NCBI GenBank assembly: GCA_049433545.1
Contig: JBMTEY010000013.1
Span: 1 to 32,918, forward strand
Direction: 5' to 3'
Source: Ga0077527 sp049433545
Lineage (GTDB): Bacteria; Pseudomonadota; Gammaproteobacteria; Burkholderiales; SG8-41
DNA length: 32,918 nt
The first letter of the stretch is position 1. Each line of letters opens with the position of its first letter. Below are positions 1-9,159 of the stretch, piece after piece. The translations under genes were made by a program, and so were the position numbers. The notes under the pieces are model-generated. The model made no database searches and was not told the origin of the DNA. It saw only the letters and a program-made list of their open reading frames with translations.

Positions 1-14
1 TCACCACCAGCCGC

Positions 15-842
15 ATGCTCTATCCGGAGATTTTCAAGTCGCTGGAGCGCATCCGCTGGAACATGGCCGACGATGTGCCCTGGGAAACCTTCGACGGATC
101 GCAGCTATCCGACGAGCAGGCGCTGACGATCAAGATGAACGCGATCACCGAGTGGGCAGCGCTGCCGGCGACCGAAATGTTCCTCCGCGACAACCAGCAC
201 GACAGCGATTTCTCGGCATTCATGTCGGTGTGGTTCTACGAGGAGCAGAAACACTCCCTGGTGCTGATCGACTACCTGCGGCGCTTCCGTCCCGACTTCG
301 CGCCGACGCCGGAAGAACTGCACGCGGTGCGCTTCCCCTTCGATCCGGCGCCGCCGCTGGAAACGCTGATGCTGCATTTCTGCGGGGAAATCCGCCTCAA
401 CCACTGGTACCGCTGCGCGATGCAATGGCACACCGAGCCGGTTATCCGCCACATCTACAACCTGATATCCCGCGACGAGGCGCGGCACGGCGGGGCCTAC
501 CTGCAGTACATGAAACGCGCCCTGAACACCTTTGGCGAGTCCGCGCGCGCAGCCTTTGCCAAGGTCGGCGTGCTGATGGCCAGTTCCGGTCGCAGCGGCA
601 AGCCGCTGCATCCGACCAACCTGCACGTCAACAAGACTCTGTTTCCGAACGACACCGTGCAGAGCCGGCTGCCCGATCCGGCATGGCTGGAGCGCTGGCT
701 GGACGAACAGATCCGCTTCGACCGCGACTGGGAACAGAAGGTGGTGACGGTGATCCTGAACAACCTGTCACTGCTGTTCGGACGCCCCTTCGCGACGGTA
801 AAAGACCTCAACCGTTTCCGGCGGGAAATTCCCGGAGGCTGA
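15..842 (+). CDS. Ferritin-like diiron protein (acyl-ACP desaturase-like fold), 5' end uncertain
   Basis: About 275 residues. Visible are two helix-type diiron motifs, EEQKH (residues 76-80) and DEARH (154-158). Additional acidic residues (E46 or E54, and E125 in GEIRLNHW) fit the E...EExxH...E...DExRH ligand pattern of the ferritin/ribonucleotide-reductase-like superfamily, especially its acyl-ACP desaturase-like branch. It would bind two irons and carry out an oxidative reaction; the substrate is unknown. The frame stays open to the left edge of the window (Thr-Thr-Ser-Arg before the first Met), so the true start may lie outside. It lies 46 bases before the heptose nucleotidyltransferase gene on the same strand, with no obvious functional link. 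The superfamily is well supported; the exact reaction is not. Confidence 0.7.
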   Translation: MLYPEIFKSLERIRWNMADDVPWETFDGSQLSDEQALTIKMNAITEWAALPATEMFLRDNQHDSDFSAFMSVWFYEEQKHSLVLIDYLRRFRPDFAPTPEELHAVRFPFDPAPPLETLMLHFCGEIRLNHWYRCAMQWHTEPVIRHIYNLISRDEARHGGAYLQYMKRALNTFGESARAAFAKVGVLMASSGRSGKPLHPTNLHVNKTLFPNDTVQSRLPDPAWLERWLDEQIRFDRDWEQKVVTVILNNLSLLFGRPFATVKDLNRFRREIPGG

Positions 843-851
843 CCCCGGCGT

Positions 852-880
852 TTGTCGCGGCAGGCGCGCCCGCGTAGACT
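852..880 (+). promoter_or_regulatory. Putative sigma70-type promoter for the rfaE2-like gene
   Basis: TTGTCG (852-857) and TAGACT (875-880) are separated by 17 bases. Each matches the sigma70 consensus at 4 of 6 positions. Transcription would start at about 887-888, directly at the ATG at 889, so the message could be leaderless. Inferred from sequence only. Confidence 0.35.
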
Positions 881-888
881 GCGCCCTG

Positions 889-1383
889 ATGAACGGCGCA
901 CCCGAATTCGAACAGCGCATCTGCGCGCCCGCGGACATCGCGGGGCAAGTGGCGCGCCTGCCGCGGCCGCTGGTGTTCACTAACGGCGTGTTCGACATCC
1001 TGCACCGCGGCCATGTCACCTATCTCGCGCAGGCCCGCGCGCTCGGCGCCAGCCTGGTAGTCGCGCTGAACAGCGACGCCTCGGCGAAACGTCTGGGCAA
1101 GGGCGCTGATCGCCCGGTCAATACGCTGGCCGACCGCGCCGCGGTGATCGCGGCGCTGCGTGCAGTGGACGCGGTCACCTGGTTCGAGGCTGACACCCCG
1201 CTGGAACTGATCCTCGCGCTGAAACCCGACGTTCTGGTCAAGGGCGGCGACTGGGCGCCGGAAGCCATCGTCGGTGCGCGGGAAGTGCGTGGCTGGGGCG
1301 GCACGGTGCATGCGATTGCCTTTGCCCACCAGCGCTCGACGACCGAGCTTCTGAGCCGGGTACGCGCCGCGACAGAACACTGA
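889..1383 (+). CDS. rfaE2: D-glycero-beta-D-manno-heptose 1-phosphate adenylyltransferase (RfaE2/HldE C-domain type)
   Basis: 164 residues. The protein has the nucleotidyltransferase fold: FTNGVFDILHRGH at residues 30-42 carries the HxGH ATP-binding signature (HRGH 39-42). NSDASAKRLGKG (61-72), KPDVLVKGGDW (112-122) and RSTTELL (149-155) are typical of RfaE domain II. The enzyme transfers AMP from ATP to heptose-1-phosphate to give ADP-heptose for LPS inner core, in the cytoplasm. In many betaproteobacteria the kinase and adenylyltransferase are separate genes, and here only the adenylyltransferase half is present at normal length. No Shine-Dalgarno is visible before the ATG; a promoter-like pair ends 9 bases upstream. 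Small paralogs with other sugar phosphates as substrate exist, but this assignment is strong. Confidence 0.9.
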   Translation: MNGAPEFEQRICAPADIAGQVARLPRPLVFTNGVFDILHRGHVTYLAQARALGASLVVALNSDASAKRLGKGADRPVNTLADRAAVIAALRAVDAVTWFEADTPLELILALKPDVLVKGGDWAPEAIVGAREVRGWGGTVHAIAFAHQRSTTELLSRVRAATEH

Positions 1384-1414
1384 GTAAACACTCACATTTG
1401 CGTGGGGTTACTAT

Positions 1415-1441
1415 AAGTATTTGTTTTTATTAAATTTATTG
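1415..1441 (+). repeat. AT-rich dispersed element, copy 1 (core AAGTATTTGTTTTTATT)
   Basis: A strongly AT-rich 27-base stretch between the convergent ends of the rfaE2-like and SPOR genes; the SPOR stop codon lies inside it. The 17-base core at 1415-1431 is identical to the reverse complement of 7345-7361. Related copies lie at 12154-12180 and 26597-26624. It shows no GC stem, so it is not a classical intrinsic terminator. Confidence 0.65.
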
Positions 1442-2092
1442 TCCCTCGGCTGCCGGACAACTACCGGCCCTGATTTCCGCCGCAGTGAAATCCCGATTCA
1501 GTTCGGTCAGCCTGGCAATGGTTGCGGCATCGGGTTCGCGCACGAAAAAGACCGCCTGGCGGAGGAATTTTTCCCGGCGGGTGACCAGCGCGGAACGCAC
1601 GCCGCGTGCGCGCAGACGTTCCAGTTCGGCTTCAGCCGCCGCTTCGCTCTTGAACAGCCCCAGCGATATCGCGTTGCGCCACTGCCCCGCTTCCGTCACC
1701 ACGAAAAACTCGGTGATGCCCAGCGCCTTGAGTTCGCCGACCTTGCGGTCGACATCGGCCCTGGTTTTCTGCGGCGGCATGTGCACCCAGTAACCATCGA
1801 CGTCGGATACGCGGCGTTGCGTCGCGTTGACCGGCAACGCAAGCGAGACCAGAGCGGCATCCGCGCGCGCGATATCGGGGCCGGCGAACGGGCCCCACTC
1901 CGCGCAGGCCGAGATCTGCGGTGCCGCGGTCGTCACCGCGGATAACGTTGCAGCCGAAACCGGCCGGATTTTCTCGGGACTGATCTGCAGCGCCGCGATC
2001 TGCCGGGCGGCCTCATCGTCAGCGGCAAGAAAATGGTGGTAGGCGAAAAACCCGATATTCGCCAGCACCAGCAGCAGGAAAAAAATTCTCAT
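1436..2092 (-). CDS. SPOR-domain protein, membrane-anchored
   Basis: 218 residues. An N-terminal hydrophobic segment (residues 2-18, rich in Leu/Phe/Ile) looks like a signal anchor. A low-complexity Ala-rich linker follows, then a SPOR-like module at about residues 97-170, with the G-Y-W-V opening strand and the later W-R-N-A-I-S-L-G-L-F strand typical of the fold. SPOR domains bind denuded peptidoglycan glycans, often at division sites, so the protein probably faces the periplasm. It is the third gene of a birA-coaX-SPOR run, starting 7 bases after coaX ends, an order common in betaproteobacteria. Its stop codon lies within an AT-rich repeat element. The precise role is unknown. Confidence 0.8.
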   Translation of the reverse strand: MRIFFLLLVLANIGFFAYHHFLAADDEAARQIAALQISPEKIRPVSAATLSAVTTAAPQISACAEWGPFAGPDIARADAALVSLALPVNATQRRVSDVDGYWVHMPPQKTRADVDRKVGELKALGITEFFVVTEAGQWRNAISLGLFKSEAAAEAELERLRARGVRSALVTRREKFLRQAVFFVREPDAATIARLTELNRDFTAAEIRAGSCPAAEGQ

Positions 2093-2099
2093 CAGCGGC

Positions 2100-2834
2100 T
2101 CATGTCCCGGTCTGCAGCGCGATCTGCAGCAGACCTTCCAGCACCAGATTATCGACGACCGTCACGCGCCCGCCGATGCGGCCCTCGATCAGCGCGGCGC
2201 CCCCGCCCGAGAGTACCACCTGCGGCACGACGCCCGCGGTTTCCGCGAGGTAGCCCCGCATGCGCTCCACGGCCCCGGCCAGGGCATTATTCGCGCCGCT
2301 GGCAATCGCATCACCCGTATTGTCGGGAAAATAACTGAAGCCACCTTCCCGCGCTGCGAGGTTGGCGGTATCGCGGGCCAGCGCCCCGCGCATCAGTTCG
2401 AAACCGGGAACGATGAACCCGCCGAGAAACGCCCCTTCGGCGCTGAGCGCGTCGACCGTCATCGTGGTGCCGACGTTGACCACCACGCAGGCCTGCCCCG
2501 TCAGGTGCCAAGCGCCGATCAGCGCCGCCCAGCGGTCGCTGCCCAGCGTGGCCGGATCGGCATAACCGCTGGTCACGCCGCACTGCGCCGCGGCGCTGCT
2601 GATCCACTGCGCAGCGCCGGCAAGCCCGTCCACTGCGGTCGCGGCCTGCTGCCGCACCGCGGCACCCGCCACGTTGGAAATGACGATGCGCTCTGCCGCC
2701 GGCAGGGCGGTGAATTCAGCCGCCAGCTCCGCCGCCCGCACGGTCGGCAGCCAGCCCTGGCGCAGCCAGCTTCCATACTCGCTGAATCCCCACTTGATGC
2801 GGGTATTGCCGATGTCGATCACCAGCACTTTCAC
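2100..2834 (-). CDS. coaX: Type III pantothenate kinase
   Basis: 244 residues. The protein shows the ASKHA-type DIGNT motif (residues 7-11), GSDRW (98-102) with the presumed catalytic Asp100, and GTTMTVD (122-128), all diagnostic of CoaX. It phosphorylates pantothenate in the first step of coenzyme A synthesis and, unlike type I enzymes, is not feedback-inhibited by CoA. Position 120 is Asn (VVNVGT), where many family members carry Asp. The start is GTG and overlaps the birA stop (GTGA), so translation is coupled to birA. Normal family length. Confidence 0.93.
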   Translation of the reverse strand: MKVLVIDIGNTRIKWGFSEYGSWLRQGWLPTVRAAELAAEFTALPAAERIVISNVAGAAVRQQAATAVDGLAGAAQWISSAAAQCGVTSGYADPATLGSDRWAALIGAWHLTGQACVVVNVGTTMTVDALSAEGAFLGGFIVPGFELMRGALARDTANLAAREGGFSYFPDNTGDAIASGANNALAGAVERMRGYLAETAGVVPQVVLSGGGAALIEGRIGGRVTVVDNLVLEGLLQIALQTGT

Positions 2835-3817
2835 CGGCCGGCCCCGTCGTCGCGCAGGCTGATTTCACCGCTGTGGTGGCGGGTGATGCCCGCCGCCGTT
2901 TCAAGCAGCAGCGCACCGTCCTCGGCAACGCCGCGCGCGGTCCCGGTCAGCGTACGCCCATCGGGCAACACCAGCCGCACCCGGCGGTCCTGCTGCGCAT
3001 GCAGTTCCTGCCATTCGGCGCGCAGCGGTACAAATCCCTGCGCGGCAAACACGTCTAGCACTGCGACCAGTTCCTGCAGCAACTGCGCCAGCAGCATGCT
3101 GCGGTCAACCGCGGCCCCGCTGGCGGTTTCCAGTTCCGCCACCGGCTGGTCGACTGCCGAGGACACGCGCGGATCGGGACGCACGTTGATGCCGATGCCG
3201 ATGACCGCGGCGCTGGGCCCCAGCACGTCGCCCTGCATTTCGATCAGGATGCCGGCAAGCTTGGCACCACGGATCACGACATCGTTGGGCCATTTCAGTT
3301 GCGCATCGCGGGCGCCCGCTGCACGCAGCGCCCGCACCAGCGCAATGCCGGCGGCCAGACTCAATCCCGCGAGTTCGCGCGCCCCCTGCGCAAACCGCCA
3401 CAGCAGGGAAAAGGTCAGCGTGCTGCCGATGCCGGAATGCCATGTCCGGCCGCGCCGCCCGCGGCCAGCCGTCTGCGCCTCCACCGCGATCACCAGCCCG
3501 CCGGGCGCGCCCTGCGCAGCCCTTTGCAGCAACCGGGTATTGGTGGAATCCAGCATGTCGGGGATTTCCAGGCTGATCCGGCCGGCGGCGGCGCCCAGCC
3601 CGCGGCGCACCTGCTCGGCGTCCAGCAGGGACAGCGGCCGCGCCAGGCGATAACCGCGGCCGCGGACGCTTTCCACCTCGAATCCGGCGCCGGCGATATC
3701 CCGCATGCCGTACCAGACCGCGCTGCGCGTCACGCCCAGCGCCCGCGCGATGTCCTCGCCGGAATGGAACGCGCCATCGGACAGGGCGCGCAATGCTTGG
3801 AATGCCATGGTATTCAT
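2831..3817 (-). CDS. birA: Bifunctional biotin-[acetyl-CoA-carboxylase] ligase / biotin repressor
   Basis: 328 residues from the chosen ATG. Residues 1-60 form a winged-helix DNA-binding domain (HSGEDIARALGVTRSAVW). The biotin ligase domain follows, with GRGRRGR (118-124) for biotinyl-AMP, KWPND (175-179) and catalytic Lys186 in GAKLAGILIE. A C-terminal beta domain closes the protein. It attaches biotin to carboxylase carrier proteins, and the helix-turn-helix suggests it can also repress biotin genes. In-frame ATGs exist further upstream (3862 and 3886), but family alignments usually begin near the first helix, so 3817 or 3808 is preferred. None has a clear Shine-Dalgarno. It overlaps coaX by 4 bases. 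Confidence 0.92.
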   Translation of the reverse strand: MNTMAFQALRALSDGAFHSGEDIARALGVTRSAVWYGMRDIAGAGFEVESVRGRGYRLARPLSLLDAEQVRRGLGAAAGRISLEIPDMLDSTNTRLLQRAAQGAPGGLVIAVEAQTAGRGRRGRTWHSGIGSTLTFSLLWRFAQGARELAGLSLAAGIALVRALRAAGARDAQLKWPNDVVIRGAKLAGILIEMQGDVLGPSAAVIGIGINVRPDPRVSSAVDQPVAELETASGAAVDRSMLLAQLLQELVAVLDVFAAQGFVPLRAEWQELHAQQDRRVRLVLPDGRTLTGTARGVAEDGALLLETAAGITRHHSGEISLRDDGAGR

Positions 3818-4007
3818 CGCAGCGCCATAGGATAGCCCAACAGCGTTAATATGGCGCCTCATCAGGGAATCCAGTGAAAAAAACACCGTGCCCGTCGCTG
3901 ATTGTTTGCGCGCGTTGGCGTACGAAGCAGGACCCCGCCTGCGGACGCGCCCACGCGGGTGGGCACCGGCACCGCATTGCTGATCTCAAAAAGTCAAAAA
4001 ACTCAAC
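3818..4007. other. Divergent intergenic region between birA and the S51 peptidase gene
   Basis: About 190 bases that should hold promoters for both directions; no confident -35/-10 pair was found. A short hairpin, GCCCAC-GCGG-GTGGGC, lies at 3949-3964. An A-rich stretch (AAAAAGTCAAAAAA, 3988-4001) precedes the plus-strand start; the same 14 bases recur at 9051-9064 next to the ettA start. Confidence 0.4.
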
Positions 4008-4715
4008 ATGTACAAACGCCAGATTATCGCCATCGGCGGCGCTGCGCTCCCCCAGGAACACGGCAACCTGCTGCTGGTCGACTACTTCCTGAAACAGACG
4101 CACAAACGCAAGCCCCGGGTATGTTTCATCGGCACCGCTCACGGCGACGCCGACGCCGGCCGGCTGCGGTTTTACGCCGGCCTGAGCCAGTTCAATTGCA
4201 TTCCCGTACACCTGCCGCTGTTCGCGCGCACGCCGCGCGACCTCGCTGGTTTCGTGATGGAACAGGACGCGATTTTCGTCGGCGGCGGCAACACCCGCAG
4301 CATGCTCGCGGTGTGGCGCGACTGGGGGCTCGACATCCACCTGCGCGCAGCCTGGGAGAGCGGCATCGTGCTCGGCGGCTGGAGTGCGGGTTCGATCTGC
4401 TGGTTCGAACAGGGCATCACCGATTCCATCGCCGGCCCGCTGACGGTGCTCGACTGCCTGGGTTTCCTGCCCGGCAGCAACTGCCCGCACTACGACAGCG
4501 AGCTGCTGCGCCGCCCGACCTATCGCAGGCTGGTCGCGCAGGGCCGGATCGCCGGCGGTTACGCCGCCGACGACGGTGTGGCGCTGCATTTCATCGGCGG
4601 GCGCCTCGCGCATGTGGTGTCCAACCATAAACCGGCGCACGGCTGGCAACTCTCCCGCAGCGGCCGCCGCGCCGTCGAGCGTGCATTGCCGACACGGCTC
4701 CTGGTCCGGCGCTGA
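4008..4715 (+). CDS. Peptidase S51 family protein (dipeptidase E / cyanophycinase-like)
   Basis: 235 residues. GGGNTRSML (92-100) and GWSAGS (124-129) are the family signature; Ser126 is the expected nucleophile and His161 (CPHYDS) is a candidate for the catalytic His. The family has an alpha/beta fold with a strand-nucleophile-helix elbow and cleaves peptides next to Asp: PepE removes N-terminal Asp, cyanophycinase cuts beta-Asp-Arg. The length is close to PepE and shorter than typical cyanophycinases, so an aspartyl dipeptidase-type activity is more likely. No signal peptide, hence cytoplasmic. It stands alone before glnS, with 55 bases between them. Confidence 0.8.
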   Translation: MYKRQIIAIGGAALPQEHGNLLLVDYFLKQTHKRKPRVCFIGTAHGDADAGRLRFYAGLSQFNCIPVHLPLFARTPRDLAGFVMEQDAIFVGGGNTRSMLAVWRDWGLDIHLRAAWESGIVLGGWSAGSICWFEQGITDSIAGPLTVLDCLGFLPGSNCPHYDSELLRRPTYRRLVAQGRIAGGYAADDGVALHFIGGRLAHVVSNHKPAHGWQLSRSGRRAVERALPTRLLVRR

Positions 4716-4733
4716 AGCACCGCCGTCGCGGGT

Positions 4734-4739
4734 TAGAAT
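4734..4739 (+). promoter_or_regulatory. Putative -10 element (TAGAAT) upstream of glnS
   Basis: TAGAAT is followed by GGCGGCTTTTCCGC and then the glnS ATG at 4771. A closely similar layout (GATAAT, GGCAGCTTTTCCGC, ATG) occurs at 9123-9160, supporting a shared promoter architecture. No clear -35 was found. Confidence 0.35.
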
Positions 4740-4770
4740 GGCGGCTTTTCCGCCACACGCAACCATCCCG

Positions 4771-6540
4771 ATGTCCAAACCCGCGAAGCCCGGCGCCGCA
4801 CCTGCCGCGGCATCCACCTCCAATTTCATCCGCAGCCATATCGACGCCGATCTCGCTGCGAACAAATACGCAGGCCGCGGCTGGGGCGGCGCACCGGGCG
4901 CGGCCGCCACCCACCGCGGCAGCGCCGCCGATCCGGCGAAAATCCGCACCCGCTTCCCGCCGGAGCCCAACGGCTACCTGCACCTCGGCCACGCCAAATC
5001 GATCTGCCTCAATTTCGGCCTCGCCCTGCATTACGGCGGCGCCTGCCACCTGCGCTTCGACGACACCAATCCGGAAAAAGAGGAACAGGAATTCGTCGAC
5101 GCCATACTAGATGCCGTGCGCTGGCTCGGTTTCGACTGGGGGCCGCACCAGTATTTCGCCAGCGATTATTTCGGTTTCATGTACGAGGCCGCCGAATACC
5201 TGATCACCGCCGGCCATGCCTATGTCGATGAACAGAGCGCCGACGAGATCCGCGCCAATCGCGGCACGCTGACCGAACCGGGCAAACCCGGTCCCTGGCG
5301 CGACCGCCCTGCAGCGGAATCGCTGGCGCGGTTCCGCGAAATGCGCGCCGGCAAACACGCCGACGGCGCGATGATCCTGCGCGCAAAAATCGACATGGCC
5401 TCGCCCAACATCAACCTGCGCGATCCGGCGATCTACCGCATCCGCAGGGCGACGCACCACCGCACTGGCGACGCCTGGTGCATCTACCCGATGTACACCT
5501 ATGCGCACCCGATTGAAGACGCACTGGAACGCATCACGCATTCGCTGTGCACCCTTGAATTCGAGGACCAGCGCCCGTTCTACGACTGGCTGCTCGCCAG
5601 GCTCGCCGAGGGCGGCCTGGTCGAGCGGCCGTTGCCGCAACAGATCGAGTTCGCGCGGCTCAACCTGACGAACGTTGTCCTGTCCAAGCGCCGGCTGATC
5701 CAGCTGGTCGAAGAAAAACACGTCTCCGGCTGGGATGACCCGCGGATGCCGACACTGGCCGGTGCGCGCCGCCGCGGCTACACGGCGGAAGGTTTCCGCA
5801 TGTTCGCGGAACGCATCGGCGTGTCCAAAGCCGACTCCTGGATCGACTACTCGGTGCTCGAGGACTGCATGCGCGAGCACCTCAACGACATCGCCGAGCG
5901 GCGCATCGCGGTACTCGACCCGCTGAAACTCGTCATCGACAACTACCCGGATGGCCAGCAGGAAGACTGCCATGCGCCCAACCATCCGCAGAAGCCGGAA
6001 CTCGGCAAACGCGCGGTGCCGCTGACACGGGAATTGTGGATAGAGCGCGAAGATTTCAGCGAAACACCACCCAAGGGTTATTTCCGGCTGTTCCCCGGCA
6101 ACCGCGTGCGCCTGCGCTACGGTTACGTGGTGGAATGCATCGGCTGCGACAAGGATGCCGCGGGCAACATCACCGCGGTGCATTGCAATTACATTGCCGA
6201 AACCAAATCCGGTACGCCAGGTGCCGATTCAGTGAAGGTCAAGGGCAACATCCACTGGGTCAGCGCGCACCACGCCTGCGCCACCGAAGTCCGGCTCTAC
6301 GACCGGCTGTTCAAGGCGCCGCATCCCGGTTCCGGCGGTCGCGATTTCCTGCTCGACCTCAACGGCGATGCGCAGCGCAGCATCACCGCGCAACTGGAAC
6401 CCGCGCTGCGCGAAACTGCTCCCGGCACCCGCTACCAGTTCGAGCGCCACGGCTATTTCATCGCCGACCGCAGGGACAGCCGGCCCGGTGCACCGGTATT
6501 CAACCGCACGGTCACCCTGCGCGATTCGTGGGCCAAATAA
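4771..6540 (+). CDS. glnS: Glutaminyl-tRNA synthetase
   Basis: 589 residues. Class I synthetase with PEPNGYLHLGH (64-74; HIGH motif 71-74) and VLSKR (303-307; KMSKS motif). The body includes the GlnRS-typical patterns MYTYAHPIEDALERITHS and FEDQRPFYDW, followed by the two anticodon-binding beta barrels. It charges tRNA-Gln with glutamine. The reading frame is open further upstream, but the ATG at 4771 is chosen because the residues before it are unlike GlnRS and a -10-like element lies between. A low-complexity Gly/Ala insert (about 36-56) separates the N-terminal helix from the HIGH region. Slightly longer than the E. coli enzyme. Confidence 0.96.
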   Translation: MSKPAKPGAAPAAASTSNFIRSHIDADLAANKYAGRGWGGAPGAAATHRGSAADPAKIRTRFPPEPNGYLHLGHAKSICLNFGLALHYGGACHLRFDDTNPEKEEQEFVDAILDAVRWLGFDWGPHQYFASDYFGFMYEAAEYLITAGHAYVDEQSADEIRANRGTLTEPGKPGPWRDRPAAESLARFREMRAGKHADGAMILRAKIDMASPNINLRDPAIYRIRRATHHRTGDAWCIYPMYTYAHPIEDALERITHSLCTLEFEDQRPFYDWLLARLAEGGLVERPLPQQIEFARLNLTNVVLSKRRLIQLVEEKHVSGWDDPRMPTLAGARRRGYTAEGFRMFAERIGVSKADSWIDYSVLEDCMREHLNDIAERRIAVLDPLKLVIDNYPDGQQEDCHAPNHPQKPELGKRAVPLTRELWIEREDFSETPPKGYFRLFPGNRVRLRYGYVVECIGCDKDAAGNITAVHCNYIAETKSGTPGADSVKVKGNIHWVSAHHACATEVRLYDRLFKAPHPGSGGRDFLLDLNGDAQRSITAQLEPALRETAPGTRYQFERHGYFIADRRDSRPGAPVFNRTVTLRDSWAK

Positions 6541-6565
6541 CCGCTTTCAACAAGGACATCCGACC

Positions 6566-7321
6566 ATGAGCACAACCAGAACTGCAGTGATCACCGGCGC
6601 AGGCAGCGGCATCGGCAAGGCCACCGCGCTTGCTTTTCTTGCCGACGGCTGGAACGTGGTGCTGACCGGGCGACGCCAGGCCAACCTTGACGAAGCGCTG
6701 GCGGAAGCCGGCGCCAACAAGTCGCGCGGCGCGGCGATTGCCGCCGACGTCAGCGACCCGCAGTCCGTCGCGTCACTTTTCGAGCAGACTGTCAAAAAAT
6801 TCGGCCGTCTCGACGTGCTCTTCAACAACGCCGGCCAGAACGCGCCGGGCGTACCCTTCGAGGAACTGCCTTACGAAAAATGGAAAGCGGTGGTCGACAC
6901 CAACCTCACGGGCTCATTCCTCTGCGCGCAGGCGGCATTCCGCGTCATGAAGTCGCAGAACCCCCAGGGCGGCCGCATCATCAACAACGGTTCTATTTCA
7001 GCGCACGCGCCGCGCCCCGATTCCGCGCCTTACACCGCCTCCAAGCACGGTGTCAGCGGCTTGACGCGCACCATGTCGCTCGACGGACGCAAGTACGGCA
7101 TCGCCTGCTGCCAGGTGGACGTCGGCAATGCAATGACCGAACTCGCCGCGCGCATGTCCAAGGGTGTCAAACAGGCCGACGGCGCGATCAAGGTGGAGCC
7201 GATGATCGACGTCAGCGATGTCGCGCGCTCGGTGCTGTTCATGGCCAACCAGCCGCCCGGCGTCAACATCTATCACCTGATGGTGATGGCCACCAACATG
7301 CCGTATGCCGGTCGCGGCTAG
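6566..7321 (+). CDS. Short-chain dehydrogenase/reductase (SDR), classical type
   Basis: 251 residues. The Rossmann motif TGAGSGIG lies at 10-17, NNAG at 87-90, and the catalytic tetrad is Asn113, Ser143, Tyr156 (YTASK) and Lys160. After the first beta strand the sequence reads TGRRQ, whose Arg residues favour NADP(H). The enzyme would be a cytoplasmic oxidoreductase of an alcohol/ketone pair; the substrate cannot be predicted. The ATG at 6566 has AAGGA 11-15 bases upstream and follows glnS by 25 bases, so co-transcription is possible. An upstream in-frame extension would overlap glnS and is rejected. Confidence 0.88.
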   Translation: MSTTRTAVITGAGSGIGKATALAFLADGWNVVLTGRRQANLDEALAEAGANKSRGAAIAADVSDPQSVASLFEQTVKKFGRLDVLFNNAGQNAPGVPFEELPYEKWKAVVDTNLTGSFLCAQAAFRVMKSQNPQGGRIINNGSISAHAPRPDSAPYTASKHGVSGLTRTMSLDGRKYGIACCQVDVGNAMTELAARMSKGVKQADGAIKVEPMIDVSDVARSVLFMANQPPGVNIYHLMVMATNMPYAGRG

Positions 7322-7334
7322 GCAGCGGCATTTA

Positions 7335-7361
7335 CGAAAATATCAATAAAAACAAATACTT
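7335..7361 (-). repeat. AT-rich dispersed element, copy 2 (inverted relative to copy 1)
   Basis: Read on the minus strand it begins with the same 17-base core as 1415-1431, with no mismatch. It lies between the convergent stop codons of the SDR gene and ettA. Over 27 bases it matches the copy at 12154-12180 at 22 positions by eye. No GC stem is present. Confidence 0.65.
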
Positions 7362-7370
7362 GTGTAACAC

Positions 7371-9035
<1,665 letters not shown>

Positions 9036-9122
9036 GTTGCAGATTCCGGAAAAAAGTCAAAAAAGGAAAGGGCGAGGATAGCCGAAAACGCGTGCAGTCG
9101 CGGGATCGCGCCGCAAGTCATG

Positions 9123-9128
9123 GATAAT
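9123..9128 (+). promoter_or_regulatory. Putative -10 element (GATAAT) for the AMDase-like gene
   Basis: GATAAT matches the -10 consensus at 5 of 6 positions and lies 31 bases before the chosen ATG at 9160. An alternative ATG at 9127 overlaps this element, which supports the later start. The following bases (GGCAGCTTTTCCGC) nearly repeat those after the glnS -10. Confidence 0.35.
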
Positions 9129-9159
9129 GGCAGCTTTTCCGCGCACCGGACCCGCACCC

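Noticed and set aside
152..877. Long overlapping open frames in alternative frames of the ferritin-like gene and many similar ones elsewhere
   Set aside because: They are Arg/Ala/Pro-rich shadow frames expected in GC-rich coding DNA and show no family motifs.
1415..1441. AT-rich element as a rho-independent terminator
   Set aside because: It has a T-run but no preceding GC-rich stem, unlike the clear terminator at 26548-26589.
4576..4770. Upstream extension of the glnS frame
   Set aside because: It overlaps the S51 peptidase gene, does not resemble GlnRS, and a -10-like element lies between it and the ATG at 4771.
9127..9159. Earlier start for the AMDase-like gene at 9127
   Set aside because: This ATG overlaps a good -10 element and adds residues not typical of the family.
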